From Erythrophleum ivorense (Eukaryota > Streptophyta > Magnoliopsida > Fabales > Fabaceae), in assembly GCA_026724425.1 (NCBI GenBank), contig JAIUCV010001134.1, forward strand, positions 62,001 through 126,000: 64,000 nt of DNA, in the 5' to 3' direction. Under the pieces are notes generated by a model, which saw only the letters and a list, made by a program, of their open reading frames with translations, was not told the origin of the DNA and searched no databases. Below are positions 20,944 through 33,440 of the stretch, piece by piece. The stretch's first letter is position 1. Each line of letters starts with the position of its first letter. A program made the translations under genes and the position numbers.

Positions 20944-22441
20944 ATGGGAGATGAGCTATTGGGATTCTTTGAATCTCATCCCCTCCTTTCCAATGCTCTA
21001 ACATGCTAGGTGGACTAAGTAATTATGGCAATGGGAGCCAACAACAATGAAGATGGAAGATTGACAACCATATGCCTAGTTTCATTCTTTTTAAAACCAT
21101 AATGATGCTTCATGATGTATATGATGTTGTAAATGGTCTATGACCCTTGAGACATGTGTAAATATGATATTATGTGATGTTTAAATGTATGGATATGATG
21201 TATGACATCTAGCATATATTTTGAGTATGAAATACCAAAGTATGCAATTAGGAAGTTTGATGTAAATGTGCATAAGTGTGGGTTGAATGGCCAAAATGAG
21301 ATGCATGAGATTTGGGACTATTTGGACAGCTCACACAAGTCTTAAATGTACTTTTAGACTTATCCAAAGTGTGCCAAGACTAAGGGAAATCTATTTGGCA
21401 ACTTTGGTACCCTTTATGGAGCCAAAATTAACTATAATGGAACCCTATATCACTTTTTAGACAAATGAGTTAGTCTTGATTTGAGATTTGGCATGCAATT
21501 AGGTCTCATTGAGAGCTTTTTGGGAAGCTAAAGATCATAATTTTTGAAGGTCTACAGAATATTTGATGATTTGTCAAAGTTGGCAATTTTTATGGTTTTG
21601 GTCTGCTGCACTATTCATTTGGTCTGAAATGGAATTTTGTCACACGAGGCCTAAATGATGTCCAATTGCCATGAAATTTTACACAGAGAAACTAGATAAT
21701 TATAGTGACTCGTGACAAGTAGAAACACCTCATTTGGAGGTCTATAGAGGAAGATATGAATTTTTGAAATTTCTATCCAGTATCAGGAATTTTGCCCGAC
21801 CAGAAGTACTGTTCGATTAAATTTTGAGGTTTATGCTTAATGAAATGGTTTGGAGATATTTTTCCTTTCTAGTTAACATCCACATCTTTCCATATTGGTA
21901 TTATTTTTATGGATTGGAGCTTTTTGGAATTAATTGGATATTTTCAAAGTTTTTTGTAGAATTTTATGACAATTTCAGAATGCAATCTGGCCTCTAGACC
22001 ATTTTGAATGTCAAACGTCCTATGATGGATGTTTGGTCTGGGCATACTTTTATGTGAAGTGGACATCCATAACTTCCCAGAATGACTAAGATTGCATGAT
22101 TTTAATTTTTTTAGAATTAGTTATGATTTTTCAAAGGTTGCTTAGAAAGAGGGCCAAATCTGGCCAAAATTAAATAGTCACATTTTATGCTTCATTTCAG
22201 TTTCGATGAATTGTGGACATGATTTTGTGATGCAAAGGAGTTGTATTGATATAATTAAATATGGGAAAGTATAGTATGTGCTCATACGGCCCACGTGACA
22301 TCAAATGGAATTTTCATATGTAGCGTAATGCAAATTTAATCCATTATTTATATCCCATTTTCTTACAACTCCTAAGCAATGCATGTTATAGAGCATGTTA
22401 CTTGCATGAGGAAAGCTAGAAAGATATGCTATTACAATGAA

Positions 22442-23302
22442 GATCTAATAGGACACGACGTCAGCCTCAAAGATATGGATTTCTTTTAACTAAAAGGCGT
22501 GATGTGTTGCTCGTTGATCAAGATGAACTAACTACCTATTAAGAAGTTGTAGTGGGATCAGACCCTGAGACATGGCTAGAAGCCTGAAGTCTGAGATGCG
22601 ATCCATGTATGATAATCAGGTATGGACCTTGATTGACCCACTTGAAGGTATAAAAATCATTGGGTACAAATGGGTTTTAAGAAGAAAATCGACATGGATG
22701 GCTAAGTGCATACCTTTAAAGCATGATTGATTGCAAAAATATTCAAACAAGTCCATGGTATAGACTATGATTAAACCTTTTAGCCAGTCACCATGATTAA
22801 ATCAATCAAGATCCTTCTTGCCACTGCAGCGTACTATGATTACAAGATCTGGTAGATGGACATCAAAACAACATTCCTTAATGGGAAGCTGCTTGAGAAA
22901 GTGTATATGACACAACCTGAAGGTTTTATACGTCCAGAGGATTTTGGGAAGGTTTGCAAGCTTCAAAAATCCATTTAAAGGTTGAAACAAGCATATCGGA
23001 GTTGGAATCATCACTTTGATGAAGTAGTCAAAGATTTTGGATTTATCCAAAATATCGATGAACCTTGTATTTACAAGAAGGTTAGTGAGAGCACAGTGGT
23101 ATTTCTAGTTCTTTATGTTGATGACATCCTACTTATTGGAAATGACATTCCTACCTTGCAAAATGTCAAGACTTGGTTAGCAAAGTGTTTCTCAATGAAA
23201 GACTTAGGTGAAGCCACTTACATCCTAGGGATAAGAATCTATAGAAATAGATCTAAGAGGCTAATCGGCCTAAGTCAGAGCACTTGCATAGACAAAGTAT
23301 TG
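22442..23302 (+). pseudogene. C1 reverse transcriptase, 5' part, decayed
   Basis: The frame resumes after A4p with the pre-RT RYGF region and VLLVDQDELTTY, then a one-base loss near 22584. The RT core is visible to the active site: YVDD (23114-23125) is intact within VFLVLYVDDILLIGND, followed by LGEATYILGIRI and GLSQSTCIDKVL. The gene is cut at TATTG (23298-23302) by element G1 and resumes at 40350. RT copies the element RNA into DNA; stops at several codons preclude a product. Confidence 0.85.
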
Positions 23303-26226
23303 TGTGACAACTCTAACTTCTAATCATTGTACTTAAGGTTAAATACACGATTAATAATCATAAATCTGGATAAAAAGTCATTACGACTAATTACATTCTG
23401 AAAATGAGGGGAAATTTGTACCTTAATATTATTAGAGTCATCAACCAAATAATTACACGCATTCATGTACACAAGAGAAACAAATCCTCATTAATAAGTC
23501 TTTGATTCTATTACCCATTAATTCCAACTTATAAGAATCTTCTACTAATGTTTCTAAGTCATCCCTTGAGGTTATCATGGGAAAAGCCAAGGTTTCTAGG
23601 TTAGAATAAGAGTTTGGATTAGTTAACCGCGGCTAAATGTCTTTGCATCGTGACCAATTGCTCTTGAGTTCACTCATTATCTTCTCAAGTCATCGCAGCG
23701 AGTTGGAGCTTCGCCGCGACTAACCTATATGGCACCACGGCAAGGAATCCTCCTAGAGCCTACCTCGCTCGCCTCTTGCTCTTGGCCGCGACCAATTCTC
23801 CCATTCGCCCCGGCTAATTCTTCTCTGAAATGCTTGACAAATTCTCACAAAAGTTCGTTGTGGCCAATTCCCATTTAACTGTGACGAATTACCCTTTGGA
23901 CGACTCCCAATTTTACCTCTCACTGTTTGCCACAGCGAATTTCTCTCTGGTACTCCCCCTGGGCAACTTCACCTCTATTGGCCACAGCTAATAATATTTT
24001 GGCTATGGCAAAATACATTCTGATCTTACAACTCCTAAATCTTGTCTCATACTCTCCACTCTCCCTCCAATGACACTCTAAGGCCACTCTACCTTAATTT
24101 ATGGGATTCCAATAGCTTTCACTAGCCTAATTTACCTAGCTTACCTATTATTACTAGTTCAAGACTTAAATGTTAAATTCTACTCCTCCAACTACCCTAT
24201 ATCAGCAAGTCCATAGAGTAATAACAGTAAGAGTTCATGAACTATCAACCATTATCATTCAATACATATTCCATTAGAGATTCCATACATCACTGATTCA
24301 AATTAACAATCTAATATATCCCATGATGACATTTCCCCATAGTAGACCATATCATGAATTTAATAAAGTTCATACATCAAATACCATAAGTTCATACATC
24401 CAATACTAAGCTATAATGAGACTTAACTCCTTAATAGATACATTCCAACTAATCAAAATGTAAACACCTACACTTGCCAATATGATCACATGATGATGCT
24501 ATATAAAAGATTAACAAAATTACATCTACTTTACTCAGATCAGTCCAAGTGTAACTTCCTCCACATATGGCTAGAGCTCATGGATTTTCATTCACTTACT
24601 TCCCCTTATCCTTATCCGAAGGACTTTCACCTGAAAGTATGATCCCATGAAATGAGGTGAGATGTAAATCTCAGTAACCAAGACAAATTCCATTCATATA
24701 TTATAGTTTAATTAACATATATGTATGATTTCATATAAGCATAAGAAAACATACTAGTCATATCAGTAAATGAAATAATTAGGTTATCTACAATTACCAT
24801 CCCATACTAGCAATCACAATTCCACTGTTAAAGGCCAATAACACTAGGAGAGGCTCGTCCATGGCACCCACTCCCCAATGAGCACAACCAAGGCTCAGTG
24901 CATCTGGGGTTTGATCATAACCCGGTACCTGATCGAAGCACATGCACAGGTGACAGCCACACCACAGCTCCACCATGGACTCACAAGGTCCAATCACATA
25001 TAACAGATAGCCAACCAATTCATTTAGCATCAAAATCATAATCATACAGAAAATACAAAATTAAAACAGACATATACATAGAATTAGCATGAAACCCCGG
25101 TTACCTCACTCTGCAGATAATTGAAAAGCCACCAGTAGTACCAAAATCTCCCTATAACCATAACATCAAAAGATCACTACTTTAAATCATAATGTACAGC
25201 AGCAACAAGTACCCAAGGAATTAAAATACCAATGGCTACCCGGAGGACGCTTACCCAGCCACTACAAATCCCTAAATTTAGATTGAATATGTCCTCTACC
25301 AGAAATTTCAATATATCACCCTAATTCTTAAGTAAATTCATACAGAATTAATACCCATACTATAAATCAACCATGGGGGCCTTAAACCAGCAAAAAATAC
25401 CTTAGAATGGAGAGTGTACACTAACCCAATGTCCCTCCTGGCCTCTACCTTCGAAAATCCTCTAGGAAAATACCAAACAACCGCATTTCAGATTTTGGGT
25501 ATGGTGAAAATGCTCCAAATGAGAAACTAATCAGGCTAAAATGAAGAGAAAGAGAAGGGGATTAAGTTATATAACAAGTACCTTGGCTGATTTTGAGCTT
25601 AGAAGTGAGAAATGATGGATTTCTTTATCCCAAACCTTAACCTCCTTCCAAACCTCTGAAAATGAGTTGTGTTTTGTGTTTCTACATAAGGGAGGGGAAA
25701 GGTTGAATATGTTTAGGGTTTTGGATGGGTTTGGGCTGACCCAATGGCCTAAGTCCATATGGGTTCAGACTTTGAGTAGAATTGGGCAGAGTTTTAATTT
25801 GTTAGTCCAATTTCAACAATTCAGACTTTTAGTTAGGTTAGGTCAAGCTTTTAGGAGCCTACTTAGTTGAGGTCTGCACAAAGGTTACTGGGCCATTTAT
25901 AAGAGCTTATGCAAGTTGGGTCTTGAGTTTCTAATTCATTAATTTGAATTGGGCCATCACTAGGTACTCTCTCTTAGGCTAAGTTTCACATAAAAAGGTT
26001 GGGTCTGCACCTAAAATGATTGGGCCTCCATTAGTTCCTAACCTTAGCCTACTTAATTTAATTTGGGCCTAGATGGGGTTTATAACTCAATTAAATTTCA
26101 AACTTATATTAATAATTTATCTCTCTAAAATTTTTATTCACTTAACTTGCCCAATTATTCCATATTAATTATTCTTAACTAACCCAAATCTATGATTAAC
26201 ACCTTAATTAATTTTAGGGTGTTACA
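23303..26226 (-). repeat. 3' LTR of G1
   Basis: 2924 bases, matching the copy at 34830-37106 plus 39699-40344 with scattered, mostly transition differences. It includes a cluster of CCGCGGC-like words (23622-24018). A TATA-like gttatataac at about 25568-25577 is palindromic. Small frames here (24794-25045, 25567-25870) recur only because the LTR recurs. Confidence 0.9.
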
Positions 26227-26242
26227 TTATCCCCTCCTTTTA
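26227..26242 (-). promoter_or_regulatory. Polypurine tract of G1
   Basis: On the reverse strand the word aaaaggaggggataa directly precedes the 3' LTR start. This is the expected plus-strand primer site. Confidence 0.75.
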
Positions 26243-26271
26243 GAAATTTTGTCCTCAAAATTAGACATACC

Positions 26272-27950
26272 TTACTCAAATAATGCATGATAATCCTTCC
26301 TTATTGCCTCCTCCGTCTCCCAAGTTGCTTCATCTGGAGTAAGTCCCTTCCATACTACCTTTACTAGGAGGATGTCCTTGTTACGCAGCTATTTGACTTT
26401 TGAGTCCATAATCTTTTTTGGCTCAACCACATAAGACAAATCATCTTGTAGATGCACATTCTTATGCTCGATGACATGTAAAGGGTCCGGGTGATACTTT
26501 TTCAGTTGGGACACATGGAACACATCATGCAATCTAGTCAGGTTTGGAGGTAAAGCAACTCTATAGGCTACGGGTCCTATCCTTTCAAGGATTTGGAAAG
26601 GATCAAGATAACGAGGACTTAGCTTTCTTGTCCTGATAGACTGTCCTACACCTATCATCAGAGTAGCCTTAAGGAACACATGGTCTCCTACCTCAAATTC
26701 TAAGGACTCTTATCCACATAACTCTTTTGCCTACTCTGGGTAGCCAACAACTTCTTTCTAATGAGTTCTATTTGGTGGGTGGTTTGGTCCACTATGTCTG
26801 GACCTAAGAGACTCCTCTCACCAAGTTCTACCCAACATAAGGGTGACCGACACTTCCTTCCATAAAGCTCCTCAAATGGTGCCATTTGAATACTGAAATA
26901 GTAACTATTATTATAAGTAAACTCAGCTAAAGACAAATACACATCCTAACTCCCTTTTAACTCTAGCACACTAGCCTTAAGCATGTCTTCAAAGGTCTGA
27001 ATGGTCCTCTCAATCTGTCCATCAGACTGAGGATGATAGGCAGTGCTAAAGTTAAGACTAGTACCTAAAGCTTCTTGTAGAGACCGCCAAAATTTTGATG
27101 TGAACCTTGGGTCTCTATCTGACACAATACTATTAGGAATACCATGTAATCTTAGAATTTCACGGACATACAGTTAAGCTAGTATATCTAGAGGATAAGT
27201 GGCTCTAATAGGTAGAAAGTGGGCAGACTTCATCAATCTATCCATAATCACCCAAATAGCATTATAACTTGATGATGTTCTAGGTAAACCCATCACAAAA
27301 TCCGTGGATATACTATCCCATTTCCACTCCGGAATTTCTAAGGGGTGTAACAAACTTGCAGGTCTTTAGTGTTCTATCTTAACCCTCTAACAAACTAGAC
27401 ATCTAGCAACAAACTTCGCTATGTTCGACTTCATCCCAGGCCATTAAAAACTCTTCTTTAGATCCCTATACATCTTAGTGGTGCCCGGATGATTGTCGTA
27501 CCTACTCTTATGAGCTTCCGACAACACTATATTCCTCAACTCTTCATCCTTGGGTATGCACACTCTACCTTGGTACTTCACCAAGCCATCTTCTGATAGG
27601 TTAAAATCTTTGACCTCACCACTCCCCAGTTGCTCTCTAATTCCTCCCCAATAGGCATCTAGCTTTTAAGCCTCTTTAATCCTCTTCTTAAGGTCATTTT
27701 CTATCCTCAATTCTCCCAAAAGAAGGCTACTAGGGTTCATTGAAATTCATAGATTCAAGTCTCTCAGCTCTTCAATCAACCTTTGCTCCCTAAACATCAT
27801 CATTACCATATGAATAGATTTCATACTCAAGGCATCGGCGACTACATTCACCTTCCCTGGATGATACTTTAAAGAAAAATCATAGTCCTTAAGGAATTCC
27901 ATCCACTTCCTTTGCCTCATATTCAACTCCTTTTAGTCAAACAAGTACTT
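26272..27950 (-). pseudogene. G1 integrase and chromodomain-like tail, decayed
   Basis: Reading leftward: a zinc-binding region with many stops, then GLPRTSSSYNAIWVIMDRL with the first catalytic Asp region, VSDRDPRFTSKFW with the second Asp, and AYHPQSDGQIERTIQTFE with the third catalytic acid. Then come EFTYNNSYYFSIQMAPFE (ORF 26700-26942), the C-terminal LHDVFHVSQLKKYHPD (ORF 26389-26679) and VKVVWKGLTPDEATWETE, a chromodomain-like segment ending at the stop 26272-26274. At least seven stops lie in the region. The chromodomain in this group is thought to steer insertion to heterochromatin. Confidence 0.85.
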
Positions 27951-28848
27951 TAAACTCTTGTGATCACTATACACCTCAAATTGGGCACCATAGAGATAGT
28001 GCCTCCAAATCTTAAAGGCAAAAACTACCGTCGCTAGCTCTAGGTTATGGGTGGGATAATTCTCCTCACGGGGTCTAAGTTGCCTAGAAGGATAGGCTAT
28101 CACCCGGCTATCACCCTACCTTGTTGCATTAAAATACGCCCTAATCCCTTCTTAGAAACGTCATTATAGACTGTGAATGTCTCTTTAGGGTCAGGTGTCA
28201 CCAACACAAGTGCGGTGGTAAGCCTATCCTTAAGCTCTTGAAAAGCATTCTCATACTTGGCATCCCACACAAATGGTTGGTTCTTTTTAGTCAATTTTGT
28301 CAAAGGCATGGCCAACTGAGAAAATCCTTTAATGAATCTTCTATAGTAGCCAACTAGACCTAAGAAGCTATGGATTTCGGTCACTATTTTAGGTCTCTCC
28401 CAATTTAGTATCGCTTCTACCTTGTTAGGATATACCACTACCTTTTGTTCCGATATCACATGACCTAGGAATTTGACCTCCCGCAACCAAAACTCACACT
28501 TTCTCAACTTAGCATACAACTTATGCTCTCTCAATGTTTAAAGAACTATCTTAAGATGCTCTTCACTACTTTTAGAGTAAATAAGAATGTCATCAATGAA
28601 CACTACCACGAATCAGTCAAGATAAGGCTTAAAAATCCTATTCATGCAGTCCATGAAAATGGCAGGGGCATTGGTTAACCCAAAAGGCATAACTAGGAAC
28701 TCATAATGGCTATATCGAGTCCTAAAGGCAATTTTAGGTACATCCTCAGCCTTGACTCTACGTTGGTGATATCCCGATCTAAGGTCAATTTTTGAAAAGA
28801 CTGACGCTCCAGTTAATTGGTTGAGTAAGTCATCAATCCTAGGTAAAG
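27951..28848 (-). pseudogene. G1 reverse transcriptase C-terminal part and RNase H, decayed
   Basis: After the solo LTR the frame continues with LPRIDDLLNQLTGASVFSK, the MPFGLTNAP motif and FIDD (codons 28600-28589), the RT catalytic motif. The open stretch 28534-28100 covers the RT thumb and the RNase H start (FTVYNDVSKKGLG). An exact 11-bp tandem duplication, ggctatcaccc at 28095-28105 and 28106-28116, shifts the frame. RNase H continues to LEVYSDHKSLKYLF-like sequence near 27950. Stops occur at Gln and Arg positions (about 28541 and 28613). Confidence 0.85.
28095..28116 (+). repeat. 11-bp tandem duplication causing a frameshift in G1 RNase H
   Basis: ggctatcaccc occurs twice head to tail inside the RNase H coding region. 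Eleven bases shift the frame, so the duplication is a lesion and not an ancestral feature. Confidence 0.9.
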
Positions 28849-28853
28849 GGTAT

Positions 28854-31800
28854 TGTGAATACCGTATTTTGTCCGGATAAACTTCAAAAATAATAACAAA
28901 ATCAAATCAGCAAAAATTGAAAAATCAAAAGTTGAAAATCAAATTAATAACAAAAGAAGACAAAAATAATGATTTAAAAGTAAAAGCCCAATTACTTTAT
29001 TTGTCAGCCCAAGCCCATCAACCTTATACCTAAAAAAAAATTTCAAACTCAATTTAAAAAAAAAAGAAAAAAAAGAAGAAAGAAAAAAGAAGAGCAGGTT
29101 AGCAACCCTGGTCCACTTTGCTCAAGCCCATTAGTACCATCCCTGTCTTAAGCCCACTTAATCTAAATCGATTGGCCCAACAGCAAAAAAAAAAAATGCT
29201 AAAGGGGCGTCAAAACACAGGGCTCTGCATTTTTGACCTAGAGGCTCCCAGACCTTTCATCCGTTCAGTCCTTGCCATCGACAAAAGAAAGAAGGAAATG
29301 CAGGGAGAAACATGAGAAAGGAAAATAGGTAGAGTCTGATCTAAAGGGCAGGTTATAGCGGAAGGCTCGAGGATTTGACCTCTTCTCAGGTCTCTTTCAC
29401 CACGGGAGGAATGAGACGAAGGAAGGGGAAGCTCTGGATATAAATGGACTGGAGAGCGAAGGAGAGACAGGAAAATCGGGGACTAAGTGGAGAATAGAGA
29501 GGGGGAGCGAGCGCGAGAGCGAGTGCGAGAGTGGAGGAGGAAATCAATCTTCAAGGAGGAAACCAGCAAAAAAATCGAAGGGACGAAGAAGGGGCAATAG
29601 AGAACAGAGGGGTTCGACTCTGGACTTGGGGGTTTTGGGGTTTAAGTAATTTCAAAGCAGAGAGTAGAGATGGAGATAGGGGGTTTGAATGGGAAAGAGT
29701 GAATCGAGGGAATAAGAGCGACGGAGACTGAGCAATAAAGAAAGAAGAGGGGATTTTCGAATTTGGGTCCGGGGAGAACAAGCGAAAAATTGAGAAACAG
29801 AAGCAGAGAAGGGGAGACTAGAAATGAGCGAGGAGTCGAAAGAGAGTAGAGGAGAAACCAAAAAAACGTCAAGAAAGACAGAAAGTGAAAGGGGGATTTC
29901 AAATCCGGGGAGAAGGTAGAAAATGCAAAGGATTCGAAAATGAAGCAGGGAGTAGGAGAAGTGTTCCAGAAAGAAGAGAGCAACCGGGATATAGCCATTC
30001 TTCTTCCAGGATTCCTACAGGTAAGATACGAATTATGCTCTCTTTTTTTCTATTCTATCAGTGGAGTTATTTGCGATTGTTGTATTGTAAAATGGGTACG
30101 AAGGATTGGATAATTTTCTTGTATGGAGTGGGCAAGGATAAAGCTTGAAAGAGTATGCTCTGTACATATCTTTGGGTATGCACAATAGATGCTCGATAGA
30201 ATGCTTAAGAAGAGTCCGAAACAACCATAAGTATCTAATTATTATGTTTTCGCTAGTCAATCCATAAGGATCATGTTAACGTAACTTTGATTACTCTTTT
30301 TATTGTTATGGACATGCATTTTGAATTATTGTGTTTCTATGAAAGTTTCGGTCTGGTTTGTTTTCCAAAGATTGATGTACTGTGTAATAACTTGATTTTT
30401 GTGTCGAAATGTGGTGCTCACAGAAGGCCTCATCGTTTAGGATTAGTTTGGTTCATTAGGCCCTCGTGTTTGGTATGTGAAATTCTGTGTGAATTGCTAC
30501 TTTGTGCTTTATGGTCATGAAGTCCCCCAGTAAATGAATCCGGGCAGGGAGGGGCTGTGTCTGGTTGTTATACAATATTGGGTCCAGTTTTATCATATTT
30601 CCATATGAAAGTTATGCATTCAAGGGCTGCGTGACTCATGACCCTATGTAGGATGATAAGATGCTGCATGTGACCAATTTCCCACACATTTTTTTTATAT
30701 CAAATCATGTGACCGAATTTCTATTCATGATTTTTGCATTGAATCTCACTTTCATGGTATCTTGCTGTGACCAAGTCTTAATAAATCTTAAAGATTTTAC
30801 TTTGTGCATGTGGAACCTTAATGAATTCCCAATGGGCTTTATCCCACGATTTAACCATAGTTTTAGTTTCAAAAAAAATTACGAGAATCAAAATTAAAAA
30901 ATGATTTGAGCATGTGTCTGAAATTTGATGATTCCAAGATGGTTTGACTCACTAATCGATGCAAGAAAGTTGGGTGCAATTATTGTTCATATCCTTGACA
31001 TGTCATGGTCTTTAAAAAAAAACATGATTGATTGAAGCTAAAACAAAGATGAAGACCTGGTATGGAATTCAAGTTGATTGTTGGTTTATGAATCCTGGAC
31101 AAATATTTGACCTTACCCCTTTTATTTGATTTTGTTTTTAAAATCGTCGCATGGGATTTCTTGTCCCCTCAGACGCATATGAAAAGATTCAAGGGTATGT
31201 GGGGCAATCAGTCTCCTTAATCCTTGTTAAGTTTCATAATCCCATTTTAATAAATTTTGAATCGCAATGGCCTACAACAAATAGGGCTTGATTTCCAAAA
31301 TATTGAAAGTTTAAAAAAAAATCTTAAAGGAGATTAAAAAAAAACAAAATGATATTCAAGGATAAAAGGATTTTCTTTCCAAATAAAATATAATCCTTTC
31401 AAAATAAAGAAACAAGAAGGAAAAAAGTAAAAGATGTCAAGAAGTCCTTTTTCCTTCCACTCAAAATCTTGTTTCGAATGCCCAACTAAAAAAGAGGAAA
31501 AAATAAAGGAAAGGAAACTTGGTTTGGAAAGATTTAAAAAAAAACTAAAAATTCAAAAAAAATGAAAGTACAAAAACTGAAGTGGAGGAAAATGAGAAAA
31601 TAAAAAAAAAGGGTTAATCAACAAAAAGAGGAAAGAAAAAAGTAGCTTCTCAATAAAAATTTTAGTAACATATCCAAAGTCAAATCAACGATCCAGATTA
31701 AAATAAATAAATAAATAAATAAATAAATAAGAAAAAAAGAAAAAAAAAGAAATTCAAAAACATGAAAATCTAAGGCAAATAATCAATAAAAAGTAAGAGA

Positions 31801-32639
31801 ACTTTTTTTAAAGAAAAAAAATTAAAAAAAAAAAAAAGAGAAACAAAAAATCAAGAAAAGGAGGAAAAAAAGAGATCTGGATTAGCAAAATCAAGGCAGA
31901 AAAAATAAAGTATTAATTTCAAAAAAAATGGAGTTAATGTTATCTTTAGCACATTAAAGCACATCAATCACTTATAAATTCGTTTTATCTGCTGAAGGAA
32001 GAAGTAATTTTTATCCTTTCTCTAAAAAAAATATCATTATTTAAAAAAAACAAAAAACAAAAAACAAAAAGCAAAATAATAAAAATAATAAAAGTAAACA
32101 AAAAAAACAAAAAATGATGAAAAACACAAACCAACACAGTTCCTAGTCGAACTACGTGGACTTTGATCTCTCTGAAGGATACGTAGGCCCTAGGCTCTCA
32201 CCCTAGGTCAAGTCCGCCCCCTTGTAAATAACTATTTTCTTTTAATTTTATTTCTTTAATTTCTTTCCACTTATTCTAAATTTTATTTCTTTAATTTCTT
32301 TTACTCTTAATTTTATTTCACTTAATTTCTTTATGTATTATTTTGCATGTGATTTGCTAAGGAGGATTAAAATAGATTAAAGGCCATGGTAATTTTGCAC
32401 AACTAACTTAAGGTAACCGTTCTTAGTAATGAGTGTTGTGGGGTGCCTAACACCTTCCCCACTCACAATCGACTCCCGAATCTATTTTCTGGTTCATAGA
32501 CTATTTTTCTTATTTTCTAAACTAAAAAGGTTTTTTCCAAAATTTTGCCTTTTCAAAAATAAAAATTTGGTGGCGACTCTATTTCATTTTAATTTTGATT
32601 TCGATTTGGCACCGTACAATCGTATTTTTAGGTGTAACA
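28854..32639 (+). mobile_element. Tat/Ogre-like solo LTR inside G1 RT
   Basis: Begins tgtgaataccgtatttt and ends ttaggtgtaaca, with exact duplication GGTAT (28849-28853 and 32640-32644). It is 3786 bases. It shares both ends and internal blocks with the LTR at 1828-6830, for example gggatttcttgtcccctcag at about 31153 and the gtcgaactacgtggac block near 32152. It has a purine-rich zone (29330-29990), a candidate TATA-like gatataaat near 29437, A-rich zones (31300-32110) and no coding sequence. A single LTR with a duplication and no internal region indicates loss of the body by LTR-LTR recombination. Confidence 0.9.
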
Positions 32640-32644
32640 GGTAT

Positions 32645-33189
32645 TTATTCTTGATAGTCGCTTAGTTCAATTGCCTATAGTCAATGTAAAGTCTAAGACT
32701 ACCATCCTTCTTCTTGACAAATAACACTGGTACTCCCCATGGAGACATGCTTAGTCTAATAAACCCTTTCTCAAGTAACTCTTCTAATTGACTCTTCAAC
32801 TCAACCAACTCAGCAGGCGCCATTCTATATGAGGCCTTAAAAATCAGACCTATACTGGGTACTAAATCAATGAAAAATTCTAGCTCTCTCTCCGGGGGTA
32901 GTCCACTAAACTCCTTAGGGAAAACCTCAGGAAACTCCCTAATCACAGGTATATCCTCTAACCCATCATCAACCTCAACATGCAATGAAGAGAATACTAG
33001 AAACCCTAGGCAACCACGCTTAAGGCACCTCCCAGCTTGGGCGGCAAACACACAAGTAAACTCAATCACAGGACAAGTTTCAGGTATATTTACAAGTAAG
33101 GAAATAGTCTTATAGTTACAATCAAGGATTACATTATTAGCTAACAACTAGTCCATACTAATGATTACGTCAAAATCACACGAAGGGAT
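32645..33189 (-). pseudogene. G1 reverse transcriptase N-terminal part, decayed
   Basis: The open frame 33147-32662 carries the protease-RT linker and the start of RT: FPEVFPKEFSGLPPERELEF, then YRMAPAELVELKSQLEELLE, GFIRLSMSPWGVPVLFVKKK and DGSLRLYIDYRQLN. These match the conserved N-terminal RT blocks of plant Ty3/gypsy elements. The gene is interrupted at 32644 by the solo LTR and continues at 28848. Confidence 0.9.
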
Positions 33190-33440
33190 GCAAATCAAGT
33201 CAAGGGTAGTAAATGGCTATCTAATTGTACAATACAATTTAAGCATACATAAAATGTAATTATAGAATATCCAATAGGGATAGACAGAGATAATTCAAAT
33301 GGTAATAGGCTAATTTTAAGGCCCAGACGCTTAACACAGTCACATGAGATGAATGAGTGGGTCACACCTGAGTCAAACAATGTATCTACGACATGGTTAT
33401 GGACAAGTAAAGTACTTCGGATTAGAACAGGGGATCTACT
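33190..33440 (-). pseudogene. G1 aspartic protease, decayed
   Basis: The frame 33380-33195 starts at MFDSGVTHSFIS, the active-site DSG motif of the retropepsin (Asp codon at 33372-33374), followed by CVKRLGLKISLLPF. It lies between the Gag zinc region and RT as expected. The domain is short here, because frames break on both sides. Confidence 0.8.

Larger units (their letters stand above)
18716..22436 (+). mobile_element. Family-A solo LTR A4p, complete, inside C1
   Basis: Starts tgtaatatctggttttctg and ends gatatgctattaca. Flanks are ATAAA (18711-18715) and ATGAA (22437-22441), a 4-of-5 duplication. It sits between the integrase and reverse transcriptase of C1 and is 3721 bases long, with a TATA-like tatatatag at 19299-19307. 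It has no gag-pol. Small open frames 1 and 2 of the family are present at 20304 and 20761. Most of the 3' half resembles A2 closely. Confidence 0.85.

Noticed and set aside
24794..25045. Cys-containing frame in the G1 LTR
   Set aside because: It lies in the LTR, and the matching region of the other LTR (36320-36570) has substitutions without a kept frame.
29531..29998. Overlapping frames on both strands in the solo LTR
   Set aside because: They lie in the purine-rich zone and are not conserved in the sister LTR at 2640-3400.
28854..32639. A complete small LTR retrotransposon with its own LTRs
   Set aside because: The first and last several hundred bases do not resemble each other, and no primer site or gag-pol is present. 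It matches a single LTR.
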